A DNA stretch of 64,000 nt, taken from assembly GCA_037013495.1 (NCBI GenBank), contig CM072812.1:35050501-35114500 (forward strand), read 5' to 3'. The position numbers were made by a program, and so were the translations under genes. The notes under the pieces are model-generated. The model made no database searches, was not told where the DNA came from, and saw only the letters and a program-made list of their open reading frames with translations. The DNA is from Hippophae tibetana. Its lineage: Eukaryota > Streptophyta > Magnoliopsida > Rosales > Elaeagnaceae. Position 1 is the stretch's first letter; the number at the start of each line of letters is the position of its first letter. Below are positions 35,641 to 48,010 of the stretch, piece by piece.

Positions 35641-38044
35641 CAATTAACTTCTAACATGATATTAGAGCTAGATATCATATGTTCAAGACCCAATAATCCC
35701 AATTATTGAGTTATAAGTGTTTAATATGTATTATACATCAAACCAACACCTATAGAGTGATAAATGCATAAAAACAATATTAGTATTTTTCCTAATAACT
35801 TAAGCTTTTGGGAGAATCGGTAACCAACCAGCTTCTAACATTTTAATATACAACAAACATATACTCTAACAAGGAAAGAAAAACCTATATTGAACTAATC
35901 ATCCCAACACTGAGCAAAACTATAAATGAGCAAAAACTAACAATTTGAATAACTTTATGCCTCTCTAGGTCTTTTTCTTAAAAGAAAACCATCATATTGT
36001 GTGTCCATCGACTTGCATACCCAGAACAATACTTGCTTAGCACGGTCAGAACAATTAGGTTCTTAAGTTAGCTTGCCAAGGTTGCAATTACACGTTCTTA
36101 CATGTTCAAGAGATAGGTACAAAATGCATTGCCAAGAATTTTTACTCTTTACACTTCAAATTGGGTCCCATGTAACATTACCTACTATTACATGGATAAC
36201 AGAATTCATTTATTTTTTCTAGCCAATCTTACTTGCTTAGTGATTTTCATGCATAATAGCAAAAGCACTTATGCATACCAATAATATAAAAGCGAGTTGA
36301 ATATTCCTAAAGTGTAACCAAATAGCTGAAAAAACCAAAAAATTAGAATGATTAGCTCCCATATTACAAAGATGGCAATGTCTACCCTGCATCAAGAAAT
36401 GATGAAGAAAAAATCCATACATAATTAGAAATAATGCTAACCCGAATTATAGATGCATTCTGAAAGGTGAGAATGGTCTACTCAAATTAACATTTTCAAT
36501 TATTAGGTCCAACATACTAATTTTCTTGTAGTGCAATATCATATATTCCAAGTGAGCAATAATAGTACGTGGATGCCAACTCCATCAGATGTCATCTATT
36601 GAAAAGGAAAATATACTTAAAAGACAATTATCAAATTATATCTACCATTGGGTTATACTTTTTACATTTTTTTCAAATCAAAGTCAAGTAATCTATCCTA
36701 CGAGATGGGAAAGATGCATTTTTTAAAATAATCTACTCATACCACCACATATGAAGAGGAGTCAAAAAAATATCCAAATTTAGCCTCTATGGAAGCTAGA
36801 ACCCACAATCTTACTCCCTTTTATCACCGGCCTTGACTAGGGTATCAGGTGTTATATTTTTACCTGGAACAAATTTACACTGAAAAAAACATTTGTTAAG
36901 GTCTCATCTATAAAATAAAAATGGAAGATTGAAGAAAAGAAAACATAGTGAAATTGGATATCAATACACAGTTAATGGTAATAGTTTTGAACTTTTTATA
37001 ATTGGATAGCATTATGTATGCTTTATTAGCTCTCTTGAATGATGAAACTATAATTTCCTGTAATCTACTTTAAAAATAATCCTCACAAATTTTGTACACC
37101 ACAACGAAATTTTCTATTCAAAGAAAGAGAAATAGTACTCCCTGGAAATTTCAATTCTCGCTTTAAGAATGTATGATCCATTGGGCTCACCACAAAAAAT
37201 GAGAAATTCCTACAACCCCAAATGATTGAAATTTATATTTCTTTAAGAATCAAAATCCTATGTGGTCTTAGTTCAATTTCTACATAGTTCAAAATTTTGA
37301 AGCATTGACAATGAGATTATTAACCATTGAGATAACCAGCTAAAATATCTGATAATTCAAAGTTAAAAAAGGAATAGGAGGAAATGAGATTTAGCTTGGA
37401 GAACCAAAATTGGAGGTAAATGAGAAGAATTGGATTCAAGCCCAGTCATGCTGGTATCGAATATGATATTCTTTCAACTCCTCTGCTTGATTCGATCTCG
37501 TTATCATATCTGGCCTCCACTCTTTCTCTCGCCTATCTTCTTCTCTCTCTTTTATAAAGGACTGTTGTTTGTTTCAGTGTTCGGAGAAAGAAAGGAATTC
37601 AATAAAAGGAATCTTTTTTAATAGTGCGGTAATAATAATGAAAAGTTTACACTAACAAGACACATATAGACTCATAATCTCAAACACTACTAACATTAAC
37701 TCTTAAAGAGCTTTCATATTGTCAGAGTGTGGAACAAACTCTACATTAAACTATTGAGAGTGAGACGTTGTAGAGCCTTGGGCCGAATTTTTAATAAGGT
37801 TAGAAGGTTTTACATTCAATTACTTAACAATCAAATTGAACACAGAAATAATATAATTATTATCATTATTATTTCTATTATTATCAATCAAATATGAACT
37901 AAATCTAACTTAACTTTCCATTTTTATCCAAACTTTGATAGCTTCTATGAGAAATCAAATATTCTTTTTTGTTTTCCTAATATGTATTTCTTAAGACTTG
38001 ATCCTAAGATGAAGAGTAGTAATAGTTTATTAATTATAAATATA
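35641..38044. other. Intergenic region
   Basis: No supported gene. A minus-strand frame at 36422-36237 has a 'CHLCNMGANHSNF' string that faintly resembles the LINE C-terminal zinc-finger region, without further support on either side. Confidence 0.45.
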
Positions 38045-38392
38045 GTTTACAAAAATTTAATAACTTTTAAGTAAGATATTACAAGTTTACTAACTATTAA
38101 AAAAAAATCATAAATTCTAAACTTCAAAAAATATCAAAAATAAAGTGCATAAAAACACATATGCTTATATATTATGTTGATATGTGTTTATAAATCAATT
38201 ACTATCTATTCAAAAATATACAAGTTCATATTTTTTGAGTTTTAATTGATTTAGAGAATACATAACAACCTAAAAAAAGTATATGTGTCTTCATGTACTC
38301 TATTTTTGATATTGCTTGAAATTTTGGACTTTTGATCCACATTTTAATAATTAGTGAATTTGTAACTACCTACAAGTTAATAGAATTTATAT
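38045..38392. mobile_element. Fold-back (MITE-like) element 2
   Basis: Left arm about 38045-38165 and right arm about 38276-38392 are inverted, diverged copies. Matching blocks are 'aataacttttaagtaag' with 'ctacctacaagttaata', 'atatcaaaaataaagt' with 'actctatttttgatat', and 'aacacatatgctt' with 'agtatatgtgtct'. No coding sequence. Confidence 0.65.
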
Positions 38393-38724
38393 ACTTTAAT
38401 ATTAATTAATGAATTATTACTTGCCTTTCATCTTATTTCATTTTTTTTATTCTTTGGAGCTAGGGGTGGCCATGGTTAGATTTGATCCGGTTTTGATATA
38501 TTGAGTTGCACATAATGATTATATTAATGAATTAATCAAGGTTTGTAACGAATTAACTCCGAAATTAAATAAAATTAATAATTAATTAAGGGGATTAATT
38601 TATGTGATAAGTTTTATTTAAACTTCAATCACAATTTCATTGGATTAGTAATTTAATGAACAATAAGTATAAATATTAAATTTATACGTGAGACTGTTAT
38701 TGATAATGTATGTAAATTAATATT

Positions 38725-39650
38725 TAACTTGAATCAATTAAGTATATTATATTACTTCATCAAAATAAATAATAAATATTTAATTTTTTGAATAATAAAA
38801 ATATCATTTATATTTGTTAGGATGTAAAGCTTGTGGTACAATCTTGTGCTATTTAATATATATTAAATATTATGGTAATAATTAAACATAGATTTATATA
38901 ATTATTAAAACAATAAACAAATAATATTTAACTTAAATGCGTTCATAACATGTTACACAATTCACACATGATACATGTATTAATTTTAATTTTAACTTAT
39001 TATGATAGATGTTCTCCAAAACTAGAGAACTTAGATGCTAACTTTGTGCCGGTCATTTAACACTCCTATTACAGAAGACATTCTCAATTAGGAAGACTAT
39101 CAATATGTTTATATCGATCAGTAACTTATAACCCCCATGTTTTGATACAAACATAATCAACTCTTTAGTTATATTTGTTAAGTATAATTAAATCAATATT
39201 TAATTTGAATAAAGAAAAAATTTCATATTATTTGATCAAACTAAAAAATAAATATTTAATTGTTAATAGGGCAAAAATATCATTTATACTTAGTAAGGTG
39301 TAAAGCTTGTGGGCAAGCTTGTAACTTTTAATAAATATTAAATATAATTTAATATTTAATTAAAATAAATATTATGGTAATAATTAATCGTTGATTTACA
39401 TAATTGCCGAAACAAGAAACAAATAACATTCAACATGCAATTAATTTTAATTTATTGTGATAGAAGTTGTCCAACACTATAAAACTTAGATGCTAACTTT
39501 GTATTGGTCATTAAACACTTATATTACATAAGATATTCTCAATTAGTAAGATTATGAATATCTCTATATACATAAATCTGTTTATAATTATTATATTTTG
39601 GTACAAATATAATTAATTCCTTAATTATATTTGTTAAGAATAACTCACCA
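38725..39650. repeat. Degraded tandem duplication of about 460 bp
   Basis: Copy 1 (38725-39188) and copy 2 (39189-39650) align along their length. Shared blocks are 'aaaatatcatttata', 'tgtaaagcttgtgg', 'attatggtaataatta', 'acttagatgctaactttgt', 'ggtcatt(t)aacac' and 'tatatttgttaag(t/a)ataa'. Both are non-coding. Nature unknown: the two units may be LTRs with the interior lost, or a local duplication. Confidence 0.8.
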
Positions 39651-42600
39651 TTTCCATTTCCATTTCCAAAACTTATTTCAAAGAGGCTCTATCGGGAAGT
39701 CAATCTTTGACTTATGTAGTGGTCTCCTATCTTTGGGAAGCCAAAATTGCTACTAACTCTAATTAAACGATATCTTCTGAAAGATCGATATAAGACAATA
39801 CAAGATACTAGTCGATTATTGATAGTTGTGCACCAACAACATAGACCGTGGGAAAATTGTTAGCCATCTTTGCTCCCACTCAAATTTTATATGGTTTTAA
39901 TTTAATTTTGAAAAATATCCAATGCTAAGTATCTTGCAATTTAAGCATTTTAAATTCACGATAACTTCTAAATTAAATTAAAATTTTATTTAAATAAAAA
40001 ATGATTAATTATAACAATTATAATTAATATTAGGTTTCTTAAAAAATTTAGTGTTTTATTTATCTTTAATTTAATGGTATTAAATTTATTCCATTTTTGA
40101 ATAATTTTATTTTTGTAAAATATTTAAATAATTATGATGCATACATATGACATATATTTTATTTAAACGATGTAATCTGGATAAGTATTTTTATTTTTTA
40201 TATGATATGATATATGTATGTCAATGTTATCACATGGTATGAACATTTCATACATAACATTTTAAGACACCTTAATTTTAGAATAAATTTAAAAACATAC
40301 ACCATTTTTTTATTACCTAGTTTATTTGGATAAAAATAAAAATAATAACTAAATAACTAATTTATTAAATTATTTGTTTAATTGAGACATATCTGAATTC
40401 TTCATCTTCTTGGCCTATGTGATGAGTGCTTAAAGAGTATTAAATATATCGTGTTTTAATGTCATTTAATTAATAAAATAGATTTATATTTTATTTATTT
40501 TATTATATTTTAGACAAATCTATTTGTTCAGATTAATAGGTATATTGTAGTGTTTCACAAGTATTTTAATATATAAATATTAAAATAAAGAAAAATACTT
40601 GCAGCATATTTATCACCTTTTGGAGCTTAAATGAATATCATTTATTTGATATTATACAAAGTGTAGAAAAGAGATAATGGAAAGTAGGGGAAAATTTATT
40701 GATCAATTAATTATATGTCGTGGCACAAGGAGGTTTGAATTGGTCAAAACTCTAGTTGCGATCTGATCGCACCGCGACGAAAACACAAATTTTTCTCGCA
40801 TTCTTTCCTATAAGTAGGATCCCTTATATACCAAGAAAATCATCTTCCAAGTTGCGTTTTCAATAAATTTCTCTACTTCTTTTCTGTAGATTTTTATATT
40901 TTTAGCTTTTAGAATTTATTTAGTTCTTCCCTCAATTTTGAAGAAGAACATGTTTATGTTTTAGTAGTTTCTAATTTTCGATTCAACAAATTCTCAGTGT
41001 AATTACTATCAGAGTTTTTCATGTCTTAGAATCAACTCTTCAAAATTCTGTAAGGATATTGTTAAGGTATTAATTATATTCCTCTTGTAGTTTATATATC
41101 TGTGTTGCTTCTTTTGTGTCATTTTTGATTTGTCTGAGATCAATTATAACATGTTTGGGTGATAGTGAATATGATATAATAATAACGTTGTTATGCTTGT
41201 AAAATATTGAATAGGTATAACATTTTATTAAAATAAATTGATTTCAGTTTTATTCAAGATTTTTATAAAAAATGTTATTTGAAGGAGTACATTACTCTTA
41301 ATAATAAACTTAATATGAGAGTTAAATTAAGATTTAATAACTTGGACTTAATTTTGAGTATTACTCTTTTATTTTAGATTTAATTATTTGGATATTTAGA
41401 ATGAAGCTCTATTTCAAAGGTTTTTTACAAAAAAAAATTATTTGAAAATATATTAACAAATATTTTCTTAAATAGTTTTAAAACTTGAAAGTTATTTTTC
41501 AGATAGTTAAATTCTTAAGTTTAATTTAGACACTTTAAATAAAGTTTAATTAACTGACTCTGCCTAAAACTGTGATTAGATAGTTTGCTATTTTTTTATA
41601 AATAAAGCTAAAGTTTAATACTTAATTAATTAATAGGCATCGTCTAAGGATATTAGTTAATTAATCTTAAAATAAAAAAAATCTTGTCTAAGAACATTTT
41701 CATACCAAAAAGAGAAAATCAATAAATATCAATTTATATATTTAATAACCTAAATAATATGAGCAAACATAATTATTGAATTATTATATCTATTATTCTC
41801 CACTGTTTATGAATGTATTAAATTGCATGAGTATTTGTTAAATCCATGTCTATCTTTATCTTTATACATTAGATTAGTTTTTCAAAAACCAAATCATTGT
41901 AACAAAATATTTAGTTTTAATTTTGTTTATAAAATTCAAATAATATATTAAAACCAAACAATATTATTTATTTAAATCGACCTTAGAAGTATACTTATAA
42001 TTTTTATAAATGATTAATATATTTGTAAAAATTAATAAAATTTAAAATAGATAAATATTTACGAAATCAGTATTATTCTCGTTCATCACTATGCTATTAA
42101 TTTGGAATATAATGAAAAAACCATTTTTCGTTCCAATGAACAAATCAAAAATTTATGATCATATATAATTCAATACAATAATTGAATCAAACCATACAAA
42201 TAAAAATTTCTCATCATATGCAGAATTATTATGCCTACCCATAAAACTTATTATCATATACAAAGGGTCTAAATTATATTAATAATATCAAATGACTGTT
42301 CTAATACCAGTTATTGTAATTTTAAATAGAAAATCATGATAAAGGTCGAACCTATACTGGTTTTAGGTGGAAACATGGTATTGAAAAAAAATTCAGAATC
42401 AGTCACATTTGATTTATTAACATAATTTTATAGAGAAATAATATACCTTTGTTGGATTTGAAATTTGCTTCAGATTCGAACTTGATACCTTCCATCTTTG
42501 AAACCTTTTTTCCAATGATTGATGAGCTTGAAAGTGTGGGCTCCCTTCACACTTCAATAATGACCAATCATGCAACTTCTAATCTCCATTAGAGCACTAA

Positions 42601-43740
42601 AAATGGAAACACTAGGGGAAGAAAAAAATAAATTTTCTCGCTATATGTTTGGAATAATTTTGTATCATAAAATTGTTTACTAACTCAAATTTTGGAAGCA
42701 AGACACATGCTCGAGGAACAGATACACAACAAAAAGATCGATTGATTTGGAGCTTTAGCAATTGTTAGGATTGATTGCTGAAAAGCCAAATTAATAAAAA
42801 AAGGAAAAAGAAACCAAATGTATCAACGTTTGGACGTGATGCTCAAGCATTTTTTTGGGCTATTAATTACAACGTGGTGATGTTAATAACTAGTAATTTT
42901 TGTCTCATGTGTTAGTTAGCATGATGTATTTCAAGAGTCACACCTAGAAGTATCAAAGAGGTATGGAGAACACGGCATGAACAGTGATCAGTTTAACCTA
43001 TTATTTAAAAAAATGTTAATAGTAAGAGTCAAACTCCAACACTTATATATTAATGTTAATTTTATTCATTGGATTACGTTATTTAATAATATATAGATAT
43101 ATTTAATATATATTTATGTAGAATTTAATTTCGAACTAACATTTTTACATGACTTAACACGGTCTAACTCAATACAAATAGCAGGCCACGATTGTGCAAT
43201 GTTGCTTTTCTTTTTCTTGTGTTCCATGTCATGTTGTGTATAATATTTAGCAAACCATGTTGTGTTGACCTGATGGATTAATGGACCAAGTGATTAATTG
43301 ATATGCCATGACGTGTTGGCCTGTTTGACACTCCTAGTCACATCCTCACATGTGATAGGTTAATATATAGAGTTGAAGTATTAATTACCATATATATTAA
43401 TACTTTTGTACATTTTGGATAGTAAGAAAATGAAACAAAAAAAAGCCCTCATGTACTACATAGGTACATTGAGAGAGTAATTTTTGTTATTGTAGGCATG
43501 CAACATATTAGAGCTATTAGGGATGTATATTTTTTAGGTTAGAATCTCTTCTATTATGGTGCCACGATACAAAGAATGTTCTTAGTAGTTATAGGTTTCT
43601 TTGTTTTGGGTCTTTTGTGTATAAGAGATTTTTGGGTACAATGAGGTTTTGGGTTTGAGTGTTATTTTAGGTTTTTAATATTATTGTTGGTATACAAGAT
43701 GGATTGAGTATTGGGTTAAGATTTATATTCTTTCGAATAA
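39651..43740. other. AT-rich intergenic region
   Basis: No supported gene. A stretch at 40730-41070 is somewhat less AT-rich, with 'cttatatacc' and a pyrimidine-rich leader-like segment ending near 'actatcagag' (about 41010). It might be the edge of an old LTR element, but no partner was found. Confidence 0.45.
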
Positions 43741-44187
43741 TTATGTTTTATACTCGCAACATATTGGGTGAATTGCAAAAATGCTCAAAACCTTTAAGTA
43801 ATTATAATTATGCCATAAAATTATATGTAACGATAAAAACATTCCCAATCAATAACTATCATTTAATTTTTTAATAGAATTATATCAAGTGTATTCCACG
43901 TGTATTTTCTTGAAAATATTATGGTAAAATATTGAGTTAACTACATTTTATGTCTGCAACGTATTAGATGAATTGTAAAAATGATCAAAATATTTAAGTA
44001 GTTATAATTATGCCTATATGAAATGTACGTGGAATGCACATAATATAATTCTGTTAAAAAATTAAACGATAGTTATCAATTGAATATGTTTTTATCGTTA
44101 CAAAATATTGTAGGCATAATTATAACTATGTAAACATTTTGGACATTTTTGTAACTCACCCTTTATATTGTGGGCATAAAATGTAAT
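43741..44187. mobile_element. Fold-back (MITE-like) element 3
   Basis: Left arm 43741-43905 and right arm about 44025-44187 are inverted copies of about 160 bp. Matching blocks are 'gtaacgataaaaacat' with 'tgtttttatcgttac', 'gtgtattccacgt' with 'acgtggaatgcac', and the outer 'ttatgttttatactcgcaac' with 'gtgggcataaaatgta'. A third partial copy in direct orientation lies at 43949-44022 ('tttatgtctgcaacgtatt'). No coding sequence. Confidence 0.75.
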
Positions 44188-46429
44188 TGATCTCAATTAA
44201 TACTAATGAAACTTTAGAACTTTGAGTGTGGATTCGGCTAGATGTTGGCATTTAAAAAAACCAAGTAGTTGGTTCGAGTCCAACATCAAACTGAACCTAT
44301 ATTTTTTTAGGAGGTTGATGGTCTAAATAGGTCCAAAATTATCAAAATTGACATTGTTGATTTGATTGGAGGTTTAGAAGTTATGAAAATCGAAATGAAT
44401 CGATATGAAACTATAATATTAATATATATTGATTTTTAAATTATATTATTATTATTACTTTATATATTATAATTATAATTTTGAATTTATTTAGAATTAT
44501 AAAATATAAACTTAGTCAATAAGTACTCTCATTCAAACACTCACATTCACTTTCATCATTCACATTTCACACCTTATTCAAGTCACACTCAAATTGGTCC
44601 AAAATTTGGTCTAAAATCTTCACACTAATAATTTTTTTCTTGCATTACTATATTGACCATATTTTTGTGATTGACAATATGAGATTTCTTTTAAATCTAC
44701 AACTCTATTTGATGTTCGATAAGTTGTTAGGTACAATCTAATTTTTTTTTATAATTATTCTATAAGAAGTTTTTAATGATTAATTTTAAAAACAAATACA
44801 ATTCTATGATTGCATAATACTTTCTAGAACCATCTTATCTTTTCTTAATGATAAGAGATTAAGTAAATAAAATATGTGATGATAATAACTTTCAAGTTAA
44901 ATTAATGGATTTTTCAAAACTGTCAAGATAAATTCGACTTATAAAATGGTTTAAAATCAACCTAACTAATTTACGCTCACCCATTGATTAGACAATTGGC
45001 CAAACCACCATAATTTTTTATGTTTTTGTTTGCTTGATTTTTTTTTTTTTTTTTTTTGCTTTTGGTGTTGGTGTGACCAAAAGGAATCAACATGATATAT
45101 CTTTCTTATTTAATTTCTAAATTTTAAAAATTCTGACTTATAGATTCTATAAATTACATTATTCATGTTCAATATTTTTCAAATTAAACACGTTGTTTCA
45201 AAAAATATTCAATAAACAAAATTGGTTAAAAGAAATTTAAAAGTTCTTATGTATTAAAATAAAGAAAAAATATCACTTAAATCCCTTAGATTAGATCATT
45301 TGTATAGTTTAGTCTATTAAATTAGAAACAATATTATTTAATTTATTAGTTTTATAAAAATGAAAAATTAAGGATAAATTATATTATTTTAAGGATTTTT
45401 ATATTAAAATATTATTATTATTATTAAGTTATTAAATACGATTAAAAGAAGACTATCTAACAAGAGTAAAGTCACAATTAATATAAAAAAATAACAAAGT
45501 ATTCGTTTTTAGTATTTGTTGATTGCCACACGTTTTATTTTAATGTTTTATTTATTTTTAATTTATATTAGAAATTAAAATATATATTTAAATAAATTCT
45601 TATTTGAATTTTATTATTTTTTCTTAAAATATTTCATATTAAATTCATTTTTATCATTGTTAAAAACTTAAATTTTAATCGTGTTTTAATTATTTGATAG
45701 AAGATAATAATATTTTAAATGAAAATTATTAAAATAATATAATTTGTCTGACCACTTTTAAAAAAACTAAAAAAATAAATGACATTTTTTATAATATAAA
45801 ATACTAAATAACATAAATTATCTATTTTAAAGGAATTCTATAATATTTTATCAGAAAAAAACAGGTTTTTTACATGTTCTTACTATAAAAGGACCGATTT
45901 CCTTTTGTTATGTAATTAATACATTTAATATATTGTAAATAGAAATTTTCACATAAAATTACATTTCCTTCAATTATGTTTTAGGTCGCTCGAAATTAGT
46001 TGTTGTTGGGTACAAAATAAACCTTTAGTCACATGGTACGACCTTAATTATAGGTCTCACTTAGTGAGGATAACTCATTAATCACATTAATTAGTAGGCG
46101 TTGAGTTATCAAATCTCTCTTTTTTTCGTGAGCAACTATATTCCATGCATGAATGTCACATCGGAAGGCTTTAGCCACCACTAAAAGTGGTGATCCCAGG
46201 TCCTGAAGAGTTCTTTTATTGATTACATGACAGCAGAAAGAAAGGCGAAAATGGGCATGAATACTAGCAAAGTGAAATTTACAGAGTACAACTCTTATAA
46301 AAAAAAAAAAAAAAAATATTAAACTTTAAAGGAAAATTACAACAAATAACAACCAAAAACTTAATTATAATAATAAAAATAAAAGTTCAATAACATTCAA
46401 TTGTGTTTAATTGAACGTCATTTAATATT
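44188..46429. other. AT-rich intergenic region
   Basis: No gene seen. Contains a poly-T tract at about 45038-45058 and a poly-A tract at about 46301-46317. 'accactaaaagtggt' (about 46171) is a small palindrome. Confidence 0.5.
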
Positions 46430-47052
46430 AAATGTATTAAATCAATTATGTTTTATTTTTAATAGTGATAATATTGAGTTATATATAAATAATATTATTT
46501 TTTGTTATTATAAATTTTAATGATATTATTTTTTTTCTACTTTTAATTGGTACGTAACTAAGCTGATTTGGGTTTTTATTTTATCCTTTACCAATATCCA
46601 CTCTATCAATACAATACGCATTAAGGCTACATAATAAAACACATAAAATAAAGCAAACAACTCCACAATGCCACTGATCATCCGACAGCTAAGAATATTG
46701 ATATGTTAGCCAAAAGCCTGAACAAGTAACCTCCACCACTGTCAAAAACCACAATAATCATATACTTCCAAATGTACTAGAGGCCAAAACAACCTAAGCT
46801 ACGACATCCCCATCACTAGTAACAGTCCGAGACCACTTGAAAAGCTCATTATGAAACTCCAAAAAAAAGCCAGTACCAAAAAGTCAGAAAAGGAATGAAG
46901 GGCACAATTAATGCAGTTAGAATACTACTGACATTGCTACATCCTACCAGCAAATGGTTAATAGTTTCATCTCTCGCGTGACATACTGAAAAAAAAACCA
47001 GTCTTGAGTGGATAATGTTGTTAAATGAGAGATTATCCTATAGCTATGGCAT
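46430..47052 (-). pseudogene. 5'-truncated LINE fragment (LINE-C), 3' end only
   Basis: The complement reads CHARDETINHLLVGC at 46983-46939, the C-terminal zinc-finger-like motif of plant L1 elements, followed by the end of ORF2 and a 3' untranslated part. It aligns with 53140-53790 of LINE-B along nearly all of its length; similarity stops at about 47052, as for a 5'-truncated insertion. No poly-A tail is evident at the 46430 side. Confidence 0.7.
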
Positions 47053-47836
47053 CTAAGTTGTACTTTCTAAGTTTGAAGGTTATCCTTGTTTCACCAATAT
47101 CAAAATCAGGCTAATCCTTCCAGTGATCGTAAATGGCCTAAGAGTAGAAACCCGAGGAACCACAAAACATTATAAACCTGAATAAAACAATCATTATAAT
47201 ATATTTGTCCTGAAGATTCTTAAAAAAATTAAATATGAGATATTAATCAGCAAAATACATTTTATCTATGTTTATGGGAACAAACTTTCCCTGAAAAAAA
47301 GGATCCCATATTTAAGAATGAATCCTACATAAGAAATATCAAGTACAACAATAAAAATATTACTAGTCTTACACAAATAAATATAAAATAATAATAAAAT
47401 TTGAAGAATTGTCGTTTTAAGCATGATAAGTCGACACTCAAGCTTTAAATAAACGAGACAATGGAAAGATTTTGATTGGATATTGGTATGTAAAAGACAT
47501 CGTAGAGTTCAGAAACAAACCAGAACTGAACCAAAGACGGGAAGCTTTACTCAAATCTAACTTCTGGGTTTGTTCTTAAAGAATGATACAATAAGAACAG
47601 AGCGTAAAATATAAATAGAATCTAACCTGATGGCGAGACAAGGACGCAAGACGAGGACAGTGAGATGAGGACGACGATATGAGAATGGCAATGGTGAGAC
47701 GCAGATAGACCCTTGATCAATTACTCCTATCTATGAAAAGCATTTATATATTTATGCTAAACGTATGAAAACCCTAAGGGAAAAAGAGAGAAAAAAAAGA
47801 AAGAGAGGGAAAAAAGAAAAAAAAATTAATAATTTT
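47053..47836. other. Unassigned spacer left of copia-2
   Basis: No gene found. 47630-47705 is richer in G ('ggcgagacaaggacgcaagacgagg'), and 47770-47825 is a purine-rich low-complexity run. Ends 'aattaataatttt' at the copia-2 boundary. Confidence 0.5.
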
Positions 47837-47997
47837 TGTTAGAAATACTTAACGATTGTATTCTATTCTGTGAATAAATGAATATATATGGTGTCTTTAT
47901 ATAGGAGTTACAAGTAAACTAGATATGTTTAAAGTAACTAGATATAGATATGCCAGAAGTAAAGAGATATACATTAGCAGATATATATATATTAACA
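47837..47997 (-). repeat. Copia-2 3' LTR
   Basis: 161 bp; in plus reading TGTTAGAAATACTTAACG to ATATATTAACA. Contains 'aactagatat' twice. Confidence 0.88.
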
Positions 47998-48010
47998 GCC
48001 CCCCTCAAAC

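Noticed and set aside
36237..36422. Minus-strand frame with a CHLCNMGANHSNF string resembling the LINE zinc-finger end
   Set aside because: Only one short stretch fits, the later conserved residues are missing, and no LINE sequence is recognisable on either side.
37430..37621. 63-residue hydrophobic frame
   Set aside because: Low-complexity pyrimidine-rich sequence; no splice context, family motif or promoter.
40730..41080. Promoter- or LTR-like segment ('cttatatacc', leader-like pyrimidine tract, 'actatcagag')
   Set aside because: No second LTR, no coding remains and no gene downstream; too little to call.
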